Origin: Tetrahymena thermophila SB210
Lineage: Eukaryota > Ciliophora > Oligohymenophorea > Hymenostomatida > Tetrahymenidae
Assembly: GCF_000189635.1 (NCBI RefSeq)
Contig: NW_002476396.1
Coordinates: forward strand, 1 to 64,000
Reading direction: 5' to 3'
Length of the DNA: 64,000 nucleotides
A program made the translations under genes and the position numbers. Every line of letters begins with the position of its first letter. Position 1 is the stretch's first letter. Of the stretch, positions 50,901 through 62,735 are shown piece after piece. The notes beneath the pieces were generated by a model that was given only the letters and a program-made list of their open reading frames with translations, was not told the origin of the DNA and searched no databases.

Positions 50901-53900
50901 GCTCTAGCTTCTCTTAACAAAAGTTTAACTAAATTCAATGATCAATAGATATTATTAGAAGTACAACCTTATGCTATACCTCCTAGTACAAATTTAGATA
51001 TTTAGGTAAAATATTTTTATTATACTATTAACTATTAATTATTTAATATTTTTTAGGTTTCTGTGTAAATTAGTAGCGATGCATCTATTAGTAATACAAA
51101 TACTTTATCTGTACCTTACACGGTAACATAACTTTAGATTCTGATCTAAAATGGATCTGATATGCTTGTTAATTATAAAAACAATCTTACTCTAATTGGA
51201 TTGGCACGAGATTATGAAATTCAAGATCCTAACACTTCACAAGGAATACAACTAAGTTGGCATTGCAGATCTTTGTAAGTATAAAATGGGGATAACTAAT
51301 GTTACACATATAAAAAGGAAGTTTATGTACCATAAAATACTTAGAATATTACAATCGATGGTGGTACTTTCAACCCTTATTAAATCCTCAGCTTCACTAT
51401 TTAAGGATCTAAAGATTCTAGAACTTCCTAGTATAGCTCTTTAATTATTTTTGCAGAGACAGATCTTCCTCCTCTCTTGGTTGTATTTGATGACCCTAGG
51501 TAATTATAACAGATTAACATAAACGAAGATATTCATGCAACTCTTATTTATGGCTCAAATGTACCTTCGGACATTCTAACTTATGCTGGAGCAATTCTCT
51601 ACAATAATTTAGTTGTAGGAGTAATTAAATTTGATTATTATAAACTTAAATTTAGAATTTGGGATTATTTTTCTGATATAAAAGCAGATAATATAATTGT
51701 TCAAATCAGATTTACTGTATATAATCCTGCCAATATAATGCCTAGTTTAAGTGTAACAAACTTTAATATAAACTTACCTCCTTCAAATTGTGTTCTTTCT
51801 GTTACTCCTTCAAGTGGTCAGGCTTTAACTACCTAATTCACTATTCAATTTAACGGTTGCGTAGCCCTTAATAATCCTATAACTTATTAATTATTCTATT
51901 ATAACCAGACCTCTGATGTACAAAAAGAAATATAAATCCCTTAAAATATCCTAAGAAGATAATTACAGGATTAGAGTTTACAGTCCAAAATTATTACCAA
52001 TCTCCCTTCAGGAAATATAGTAATTATGGGTCAAGCTATGGATTCTTACTTAGCTGTCTTTAATACTACTATATAAGTGAATGTTTCTCCATTCTAGGGA
52101 GATGAGTAGACATTATTGAGTTTAATAGGTTCTGCGCTTTCATAGTAAAATATAAAAGTAAATTAAATGCTCATTAATTTATGCATTATTGGTGAAGAAT
52201 TAACTAAGAACACTACTCTTTACAATCTAGATTCTATTAACTTCAGAAAGTAAATGTTAGTATAGTCAATTATAAGCTATTCAAATAGGCTTTCGAGTAA
52301 TTCTTTTTTGTCTACTTATGGAAATAAAGTTATAGCAGCTCTTCAAGCTTCCATAAATAATAATTATCAAACCTAAAGTTATAAAGTCCTTGACTATGTT
52401 AGTACAACTTTGCAAAACTCACAGCAAAAAATTGCAAATTAAAACAATAATAATAAATTATTTAATAATAACGATATTGTTCTATAGAATTTGATTGATT
52501 GCTTTAAAATATTGAACTCAACTACCCAAGAGGCATCATAAACGCTTTAGTAGCAAAGTAACAATAATGGTAAAAGACTTTTAAAAAATTAAGAAGATTA
52601 TTCAAATATTTTAGACTCTTTTAGATCCCTTTCTTCTAATCAAACCATGTTGCAACAACAAATGAATTTATCAGATTAAATAGGAAATCTATTAAACAAA
52701 ATTACCCTTCCCAATTAAGGAGACCTTTAATTACAAGGAAATTTAATCTCTATAAACACAGAGTAAATAACATCTAAGAATCTTTAAAAATACATGTTTA
52801 TATAAAACTAGCCATCATAAAATGATTCAAACATTTATAATGTTGTCTTGACTAACTATTCTTATAACCCTTTTATTAATACTGAAGGCTTTTAGTCATA
52901 TATAAATTAACTTTAAAACACGACTCCTGGTATATAAATTTCTATAAATTCTGTGGTAAAACCATTTATCTAAAATATAAATAATGCCACTAGTTAAGAG
53001 TTTAATAATTCTCTTAGTCTTTAATTTTCGAATATTAAACCATCAAAATATAATTTAACTTGCTTGTAGCAAAATTCTTAATCAAAATGGACTCAATCAG
53101 ATTGTAAATTGATTTAATCTACCCTAAGTGGATCATATACCTGTGTTTGTAAAAATCAAAATCCAACAACTATTGCAGAAGATTTATAAGACCTTCTTGA
53201 TAATAAAAATTTAAAAACTGCATTTGGCTCATAGGGAATATAAAATATTTCTAATTTTACAACATTCTATGAGTATGCTGTATTTTGGATTCTTAGTTCA
53301 GTAACACTAATCCAAATAGGACTTTGCATTTATGGTCATTTGCTAGATTCTAAGAATAAAATTACATTTGTAGGATCTATGTCAAAAATCAATCCAATAT
53401 CTTTAGCAAATTTTGAAAATTTTGATTAAAAAATTACAAATGAGTAAAATCAACTACAACTAAATTAATAAAAATAAGAATCGGATAAATTATAATAAAA
53501 GGAATCGACTGTTTTTATAAATTACTTGCAATTAAGATAATAATCTTAAAGAGGAACGTAATCAAATATAAACCTAAAAATACCTGAAAATGATTATCAA
53601 GGAAGTAAATTATTTATTTAATAATAATAAAATGATATAAACAACCAAAAAGTTTAGAACTTGTAGTCTTTATCTGAAAACCAAAGCATTTAAAGCATAT
53701 ATCTGAGTTCAAAAGATAATAAATAGGAATTAAAATTCGGTTAACCGAACATCATTACTGAATAAGCTAAGGATATAAAAGCAAAGAATATTGAAGACAA
53801 AAGCAAATAAAGTAAAGAATAATAAAAGGATATAGTTGAAATATTAAAAGGATCAAAAAATACTAAAAAATTAATGCAGACCTCTTTATTGAAAAAGATA

Positions 53901-54410
53901 TTAATTTTTCACAATTTTAGCAGTATTTTCTTTGTTTACAGTAGTTAAGAATCTAGAGCACTAAGATTTAGCATTTTCTACTTAAGAGTAATTCACTCAT
54001 TAAGCATATCAACGATATTTGATTAACAGTACAATGAAGAGTAGATTATTATAGTTTCACTTATAAACTCTGTTATTCTGATAGCAAGTGTTACGTTAAT
54101 TAGATTTTTGTATAAATCTAGAAAAATATTTAAAATGGTAGCTTTTTTGGTAATGATGGGTTTGCTTGTACTATATTATTATATCATTTTATCAATTGTG
54201 AGCGGTCAATCAAATGATTTCTCAAATAAAAGGATATCTTCCTTTTTTATAATATTTGGAGTAGATTTCTTGATCTTATCAACATTAATCTCTATAATTA
54301 ACATATATGCATTTATTAAAATAGTTAAAAATGCAATTAAAAACAAATACATATTAAAATTATTAAGTTTATTATAAATATAAGATATTTTAGAAAATTT
54401 AGCTTTGTGA
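47919..54410 (+). CDS. Family A receptor-like protein A5
   Basis: Predicted 1,881 aa. Exons: 47919-47931, 47990-48073, 48135-48649, 48935-49907, 49963-50461, 50798-51005, 51057-54410 (TGA 54408-54410). Signal peptide MLIFCILLALKIVQA then QDC. Exon 3 ends VLIYYK and joins the Cys-rich exon directly (TGTCCG). Exon 4 and the introns are nearly identical to A4. Exon 7 keeps the full-length stalk segment that A2 and A4 have lost, and has the GPS-like motif without HLS/T, then five helices. No break is seen. It is the last copy of the array; a B gene pair follows. Confidence 0.87.
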
Positions 54411-54974
54411 TTCTCTAAATAAAAGTTTAATTATTCTTTGTCTTTATGTTAGTTTAGATATGAACTTTTAATATGTTAATTTCTGTAATACATAGATCAT
54501 AAAAATTTTATGAATTTTTAATAAGGTAAATTACTTTCCAAAATGCATATTAGGCAAGTGATTTCGAGTTATCTTGGTTTTTAAAAATTATCTAGGATTT
54601 TATGATTTTCCAAAATATTAATTTTCTATCGAATCAATTTAAAAAGAAAATATTTAAAGTTAGAATTTTAACCTAAAAAAAGAGTAAAATGAATATGATG
54701 ATTTTTAATTTATGATAATGTAAAAGCAATAATTCTAGGATTATGATATGTAAAATCAAACTAAGTCTTAAGAAGATAAAATTTTTAATATCCAAAATAA
54801 AAAAAATTTAATTTTTGTTAATTTAATGAATGAAGTCCAAAAAAATATTTTTTATATTTTTGAAAATGTTTAAAAAAAAAACTTTAAGCAAAATAAAAAT
54901 TGTTTTAGTTTTTAATAATTGATGAGTTTTTGGTATTTATAAAAATTTTATAAATTCTGATTTATACTTAGAGA
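54411..54974. other. Intergenic, no gene seen
   Basis: 3' flank of A5 followed by AT-rich sequence that joins the B-upstream repeat block. Nothing recognised. Confidence 0.6.
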
Positions 54975-55690
54975 GTCAATATGAAATGAATAATTTGAAA
55001 TTTAATCCTATTCATTTCTTCTTTCCCTACAAAATTTAAATTAAATATGCTTAAATTTAACGAAAAAATTGAAATTAATTATGTAAATAAAAAACTATAA
55101 AGGATATTAGCTATTTTAAAAATATATTTGATAGCAAAAAATAAATAAAAACACTTAAAATTTATTCATTAACTGAAACAAAAATGTGATTTATTCCTGT
55201 TAAATAGTAATTTTTGGCTGTGTTTTTTAGAGAAATCACTTTGGGAAGTAAATATATTTTTTATTGTATTTTAAGTAATATATAGTTATTAATGTAATCT
55301 TTTTTGATAAAGAAAATTTTATCTCAAAACTTAAGAAAATAATAATTTGAAATTTAATGTTATTCATTTCTCCTATCACTAAAAAAAAAAAAATATGCTC
55401 AAATTTAATGAACGAATTGAAATAGATTATATAAATAAATAAAAAACTATAAAGAATATTAGCTATTCTAAAAATATATTTGATAGCAAAAAATAAATAA
55501 ATAAAAATATTTAAAATTTATTAATTAACTTAAATAAAATAGTGATTTCATCTTCTAAATGTAATAATTTTTGGCTGTGTTTTTTAGAGAGAAATCAGTT
55601 TGGGAAATAAATATTTTTTTTGATTATATTGTTTGTTGGTAATACCCAGTTATTGAAGTAAAGTTTTTTGATGAAGAAAATTTAATCTAT
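54975..55690. repeat. Two direct repeats of about 350-370 bp upstream of B3
   Basis: Units at about 54975-55321 and 55322-55690, homologous to 11232-11945 upstream of B1. The double unit before both B1 and B3 suggests that the repeat pair is older than the B duplication. Confidence 0.7.
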
Positions 55691-56208
55691 CAGAAAACCT
55701 GTTTATTCATCAAAAAAGAAAAATATAATTGTTAATTAAAGTTAGCAATAAAATTTAAACTAGGGAATGTATATTTTATTTCATATTTTATTTTCAAAAG
55801 AATAAATAAATAATTGGATAAATAAATAAACAATTGATTTGCCGATGGGTATTCACTTGTATAACAAAAATAATAATAAATAGAAGCAAACAAAAAATAA
55901 AAAATAACGCAAACATTTCAATTCAATTCATTTGATAGATAGAGTAATTAATTGAAATTACGTCAAATTTCAAGTTAATTTTGATGTTTAAAAAGAAAGC
56001 AAACAAGACTAATAGTTAAAACAATAAATAATAATAATAAGAAACAAACAAATTATTAAAAGATCAAATTATCAATAAATAAGTAGAAGTACTCAAGTCC
56101 TCCCTCAAACAATAACAAACATTATTGAAATAGCCCCAATCAAAGATGATTTACTCAAAACTTGATTTATTTTCATCTTAATTTTAATTTAATATCAATA
56201 ACCAGTAA
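55691..56208. promoter_or_regulatory. Conserved 5' flank of B3
   Basis: Contains TTTGATAGATAGAGTAATTA (about 55930) and the ~280-base block shared by all four B genes, ending ACCAGTAAATG. No ORF. Confidence 0.5.
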
Positions 56209-58498
56209 ATGAAGAAGGGTACCCTTTTTGGTTTCATTCTTTCCATTTTTGTTATTTTAACAACGCTCTGCTATTTTATCTACATCATACAGCAATATGC
56301 AACAAACTAAATAGAACCTAACTTTAGATCTTAAAGTTTCATCAATGATGGTGAAATCGACATACCTTTGAATAGTGACCTAGTTGCTTTTAAGTTCGAT
56401 TATGGTGACAACACTGACCTTTACAAGGCTAATTCAAAAAACAAAACATACTTGGTTTATTATGCTTTCTTTTACTACTAAAAATTAGACAAGTATGACA
56501 ATATAAGACTACCTGTTTTTGAATGCACCAACCCTAAACTCTTAGGGTTTTACTGCCTAGATCTATCTGTAATTACTAACACAACGCTTGTTCTGAATAC
56601 CTAAGAAAACATTCTTTCCTAAATATAGCTCTATACCTATGGATGTTTAGATGTTGATGATTTAAAAAAGACGGTTCCTAATAATTGTGCAACCTAATAA
56701 GAGATAGACCATATGGTCAATGGTATTAATGCTGCTTTCAAGCTTAAGCTGCTAACATCTTAGTATAACACATAAACATAATAAAACGAAAACAATTACA
56801 GGAACGTTTTGATCTATACAGTTGCTAACTAGTAAATAGTTACATAAATTAAAGCTCAAAAGTAAGTTACCTCTGTGAAATAAGGGTTAATTGTCTAGAC
56901 TCAATCTTAATACTCTTCTCCTATCTCTTACACTCAATCAGATTAACCTATTGATAGAACATATGCTGCGAACTATATTGGAATCGCTAGTTACAACTGT
57001 CTAGTCATGTATATGGATGAAATTGTCCAACAAATTTAAATTTAATATCCATCTCTACCTTAAGTATTCTCATTCATTAATAGTATATTTACTTTTTTGA
57101 TGCTTTTAGGTATTTTAGGAAGAGCTGTGTCTCAATTTTCAATTAAGAAGGATTTTTTTATGCTATTCTTAAAAAATCAATACCAAGACACTTATTTGCA
57201 GATTATGAAGGAAAATTAACTTTAAAATACAGAAAAATAGAAAGGTGAGGATAAATATGCAGAGAAGAATGAGTAGATAAATACTTATTATCTATAATAG
57301 CAAAAGTAAACCTAAACATTAGGAACATAAGCAATGGATGGAAAAGGAGAAGAAGATGAAGAAGCTAAGAGATTAGATAATAATAAACCAGCAAGAAAAA
57401 TTACTGTACCTGCTTTTAGTAGTAAACAAAAGTAATCTTTAGATTTAGAGGCTGTTTCCCCATTCAATAGTAATAAAATTGACAAAAATAACGAATAACC
57501 CGAAGGCTTGGAAGCTATTGCAGCATAATTAAACGAATTATCAAATAAAATACAGCATGATTGCTCAAATAATGAAAATTAAAATGACAAAAATAATTTT
57601 AGTAATGTTTTATGTAAACAAAATTCGTAGATTAGTAAGTTTTATTAAGTCTAAGACTCAGTGATTTAGGAATGCCAGCAAGGTCAGGGAGAATTGCTAA
57701 ACAGTTAATTTACAGAAGAAAACTATCAGTTTTCTCCATACAAATCGAGCTTATTGTAATCCCAATTTAAAAAATAGAGTTCCTTAGTCAGCCCCTCAAA
57801 TTATCAATCAAAACTATAAGAACAAATCAAAAAAAGTGTCAGCGTAAACACATAAATAGTCAAAAGTATTGAGGAAAAGATGAAAAATATGAAAAACATC
57901 CAAAATAAAAATTTATCTGATAAACTAGTTGATTTTATTTTTAAAATGAGGTACTTACTTAATTCATTCATTCAATTCAATTCACTTCACTTCAATTAAT
58001 TCATTTTTATTAATTAAAAAATTATATCTAAATTAAAGAGTTTTCAAAAAGAAGAAAGAGCTGGTTGGAGGACTCAAATAAAGCTAGCTCCAACAAATCG
58101 AGTCTTAAATAAATAAAGAATTGGATATCTTGAACTTCGTCAAAGATATTATGTTTTTGAAAAAAGCAATCATGCTAGTCTTTGACCCTGATCAGCTAGC
58201 AGCGCTATAACTTATAGGCTGTTCGCAGCATTTTTTAGACTAGTAATTGGTTGATTTCGAATCAGATCCTAACTAGTTTGGTAAAATCATAAATGCATAT
58301 TTTGATAAATTTATAATAAATTAATTCTTTAATTATTTAGAAAATGACATTACACTGAGTTTCTATGAAAAGCAATTCGTAGTTTCGCAATCAGAGAAGT
58401 TATAACAACATTACATGAAGAGATTCTTAGATAAATGTACGAATAAAAGTAATTTTAACGAATTGGATGAAAGAATTTTAGCTTCACTTAAAAACTGA
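56209..58498 (+). CDS. Family B two-TM protein B3
   Basis: Predicted 713 aa. Exons: 56209-57950, 58039-58280, 58341-58498 (TGA 58496-58498). Start MKKGTLFGFILSIFVI. Helices at aa ~6-28 and ~285-305 flank a domain with conserved Cys (ECTN, YCLDLS, YGCLD, NNCAT) and NxT sites. The long Q/K/E-rich tail includes two clusters of acidic residues (GEEDEEA). The final exons encode the conserved LFLKKAIMLVFDPDQL stretch. Very close to B4. Every codon was followed and no TGA interrupts it. Function unknown; probably a type of ciliate membrane protein with both termini inside. Confidence 0.88.
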
Positions 58499-59661
58499 AA
58501 AACCAAAAGATCATTCTTTTGCCTCAAAAGGTTCTGATTCAAGGCTCTAAAAAAACTTGATCTTATTGGATAAGATAACTTAAAAAACAAAAATTAAAAG
58601 AAATTATTCTAGATTTTTTTAGTTTTTTTATTTGAATTATTAAGTGTTTGCAATTATTATATATTTTTAGTAAATTTGAATTATTATCACTTTATTTATT
58701 TTTGTTTCAATAAATATAAACTTCTTTTTTATTATTTAATTTTATGTCATATGAAAGCAAATTCTAACTTTTTCATTTAAATTTATTTACAATTATAAAC
58801 TTTTTTGATTCTATTTTTTTGTTTGTTTGTTTGATAGATTGATAATTTGATATTTTAAAAAGTTATATTCGATAACTTTTTAAATATTGATGACGTAGTG
58901 ATTTTGTACTTAATTAATAATAAATGAATAAATAAATTACTTATACATCATTTTTCAAAAAAAGTGTGTTAATTTTGTTAACTATTATTTTTAAATTTAA
59001 AGTAATAATTAAGTCATTCATTTATTTTTTATTAACATATTGAAATAAGATAGTAAAGTGAGCACAATGCTAGTGAGGATTTTCCTAAAATTAATAGAGT
59101 AATGTTTTTTATTTTTATTAGTGTCTTCCTCTTAATTTGATTCAAATTATCATAGAGAAGAAAGCGGAACTAAGAATACTTATTCATTAAGAAAAAATAA
59201 AATTATACAGATTATGTTATTAGGTGAAAGGGTGAATGAGAAAAATTAAGTGGTTTATCAATTGATGGATGAATGTATTGAATTAAATTTTTTGATGAAC
59301 TAAAAAAAAATATTTTTTTAACAAGAAAGAATATTAGCTATTTTAAAAATATATTAGATAACAACAAATAAATAGAAAACCAAAATATTAAAATAGCATG
59401 TAAACAGATTCATCCAATTCATTTGATAGATAGAGTAATTAACAAATATTGAAATTAAAAAAAAGAAAGGAAGCATGTTAAATAATTAAAAAAATAATAA
59501 AGAAGCAAATTATTAAGATTAAATAATCAATAGTCAATAGATAAGTAGAAGTATTCCTCAAATAATAACAAACATTATTGAAATAATCCCAACCAAAGAT
59601 GATTTACTCAAAATTTGATTTATTTTCATCTTAATTTTAGTTTAACATAAACAACCAGCAA
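58499..59661. promoter_or_regulatory. Intergenic and 5' flank of B4
   Basis: B-type 3' flank for about 480 bases (with GAAAGCAAATTCTAACT). A unique AT-rich part follows at about 58980-59320, then a scrap of the B-upstream repeat (about 59325-59390), then the conserved B flank from TTTGATAGATAGAGTAATTA (about 59421). No gene seen. Confidence 0.55.
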
Positions 59662-61957
59662 ATGAAGAAGGGTACCCTTTTCGGTTTCGTTCTTTCCATT
59701 TTTGTTATTTTAACAACACTCTGCTATTTTATTTACATCATACAGCAATATGCTACAAACTAAATAGAACCTAATTTTAGGTCATAAAGTTTCATCAATG
59801 ATGGCGAAATCGACATACCTTTGAATAGTGATTTAGTTGCTTTCAAGTTCGATTACGGCGACAACACTGACCTTTACAAGGCTAATTCAAAAAACAAAAC
59901 ATACTTGGTTTATTATGCTTTCTTTTACTACTAAAAATTAAACAAATATGACAATATCATGCTACCTGTTTTTGAATGTACCAATTCTAAACTTTTAGGA
60001 TTTTACTGCCTAGACCTATCTGTGATTACTAATACAACACTTATTCTGAATACCTAAGAAAATATTCTATCATAGATCTAGCTGTATACCTATGGATGTT
60101 TAGATGTTGATAATTTAAAAAAGACGGTTCCTGATAATTGTGCAACCTAAAAAGAGATAGACCATATGGTCAATGGTATTAATGCTGCTTTCAAACTTAA
60201 ACTATTAACATCTTAGTATAACACCTAAACATAAGAAAATGAGCACAATTATAGGAACGTTTTGATATATACAGTTGCTAACTAGTAAATAGTTACCTAA
60301 ATTAAAGCTCAAAAATAAATTACCTCTGTGAAATAAGGGTTAATTGTCTAGACTTAAACTCAATACTCTTCTCCTATTTCTTACACTCAATCGGATTAAC
60401 CTATTGATAGAACCTATGCTGCAAACTATATTGGAATCGCTAGTTATAACTGTCTAGTCATGTACATGGATGAAATTGTCCAACAAATTTAAATTTAATA
60501 TCCATCTCTACCCTAAGTATTCGCATTCATTAATAGTATATTTACTTTTTTGATGCTTTTGGGTATTTTAGGAAGAGCTGTGTCTCAGTTTTCAATCAAG
60601 AAGGATTTTTTTATACTTTTCTTAAAAAACTAATACCAAGACACTTATTTGCAATTTATGAAGGAAAAATAAATTTAAAATGCAGAAAAAGAGAAAGGTA
60701 AGGAAAAATATGTAGAAAAGAATTAGTAGACATTTGCTTAAAATTGTTATGCATAATAGCAAAAGTAAAACTAAATATTAGGAATATAAGGAGTTGAAGA
60801 AGGAGGAGGAGAAGAAATAAAGAGATTTGAAGAGAAAGAATCAGACAGAAAAATTTATGTACCTAATTTTAGAAGTAAATACAAGCACTGTTTGGATTCA
60901 GAGACAGCATCCTAATTCAATAGTAATATTATTGACAAAGATAACCAATAACCCAAAGGTTTTGGAGTTGCAGTAGTATAATCAGATGAATTATCAAATA
61001 AAATGCAGCATGATTGTTCAAATCATGAAAATTAGAATGATAAATATGGTTTAAATAATGTTACATAACAACTAAATACATAGATTAGTAAATTCTATTA
61101 AGCCTAAGACTCAGTAATTTAGTAATATTAGCAAGGCCATGGAGAATTGCTAAACAGTTAATTTACAGAAGAAAACTATCAGTGTTATCCTTATAAATCG
61201 AGCTTATTGTAATCCTAGTTTAAAAAATAGAGTACCTTAGTCAGCCCCTCAAATTATTAATCAAAACTATAACAACAAATAAAAAAAAGTGTTAGTCTAA
61301 ACACCTAAATAGTGAAAAATATTGAGGAAAAGATGAAAAATATGGAAAACATCCAAAATAAAAAGTTTTCTGATAAACTAAACGAGTTTATTTTTAAAAT
61401 GAGGTAGGTACTTACTTACTTACTTTATTCATTAATTTGACTTCAATTAATTTATTTTTTATATATTTAAATTTTTTTTCTAAATTAAAGAGTTTTCAAA
61501 AAGAAAAAAGAGCTAGTTGGAGGATTAAAAAAAAGTTAGCTCAAACAAATCGAGTCTTAAATAAATAAGTAATTGGATATATTGAACTTCGTCAAAGAAG
61601 TCTTGTTTTTGAAAAAAGCAATTATGCTTGTCTTTGATCCTGACCAACTAGCAGCGCTGTAACTTATAGGCTGTTCTCAGCATTTTTTAGATTAGTAATT
61701 GGATGATTTAGAATCAGATCCTAATTAATTTGGTAAAAACATAAAAATTTTGATACATTTATTTTTTATTAATAATACATTTATAAATTAATTATTAAGA
61801 AAATGACATTAAACTGAATTTCTATGAAAAACAATTCGCCGTTTCGTAATCAGAGAAATTATAACAACATTACATGAAGAGATTTTTAGACAAATGTAAG
61901 AATAAAAGCAATTTTAACGAATTAGATGAAAGAATTTTAGCTTCTCTCAAAAACTGA
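59662..61957 (+). CDS. Family B two-TM protein B4
   Basis: Predicted 713 aa. Exons: 59662-61403, 61491-61732, 61800-61957 (TGA 61955-61957); exon lengths equal those of B3 (1742, 242, 158). Start MKKGTLFGFVLSIFVI. Ectodomain and both helices are nearly the same as B3. The tail is more diverged: an acidic glycine stretch replaces the B3 sequence near aa 376-385, and KHCLDSET stands where B2 and B3 have Q.SLDLE. No break is seen. Same unknown function as B2 and B3. Confidence 0.88.
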
Positions 61958-62735
61958 AAAATAAAATGATAATTTTTTTGCCTTAAAAGGTTCTGATTCA
62001 AAGCTCTAAAAAAACTTGATCTTATTGGATAACTTAGAAAAATATAAATTAAAAAGAAATTATTCTAGATTTTTTTACTTTTTTTATTTGATAATTATTA
62101 TATGTTAATAAGGAAGTAAGTATAGTAAATTTTAATTTTTATCACTTTATTTCTTTTTATTTTCATATACTTCTTTTTCGTTATTAAGTTTATGTCATAT
62201 CAAAGCAAATTCTAACTATTTCATTTATTTACAGCTATCAATTTTTTAGATTCTATTTTTTTTAATAGATTGATTGATGATTTTATATAATAAAAAATTA
62301 TCGAATATAACTATTTAAATAGTGATGACTAATTGCTTTTTTACTTAATTAATAATAAATGAATACATAAATTTCTTACTAAGCTCTTTATTTCCAAAAA
62401 GAGTTGAATTTTGAATTAAATTTTTGAAAATTTTGAAAATTAAAATTATTTATCTAAATAATTAAATTTTCAATGAGTGACCAATATAGAATGAGTTCTT
62501 TCTATTAATCTAATTTATAGCTTATTTATGAATTAAATCCATGCAACTGAACGTTCATAAGAATTAATTTAATTCATGGAAATGCTATTATTTTGTGAAG
62601 AAACCAACCTAATTAATGCTCATTTTGAACTTATCTTTAAATTAAAGACTAATTTAACTTCTCAATAATTTTATTTGAAATTAACTTTTAAGATAATTAA
62701 CAAATCATAAAGACCTTATTTATCCAAACAAAAAA
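61958..62735. promoter_or_regulatory. Intergenic and 5' flank of the LRR gene
   Basis: B-type 3' flank to about 62350, then AT-rich sequence with the third hairpin element (62528-62577) 159 bases before the LRR start codon. GAAACCAACCTAATT follows at about 62599. No gene seen. Confidence 0.5.
62528..62577. repeat. Conserved hairpin element, copy 3 (upstream of LRR gene)
   Basis: ATGAATTAAAT pairs perfectly with ATTTAATTCAT. It is preceded by TAATTTATAGCTTA and followed by GGAAATGCTAT, as in the copies upstream of A1 and A2. The loop sequence is different. This copy is upstream of an unrelated gene. Confidence 0.6.
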
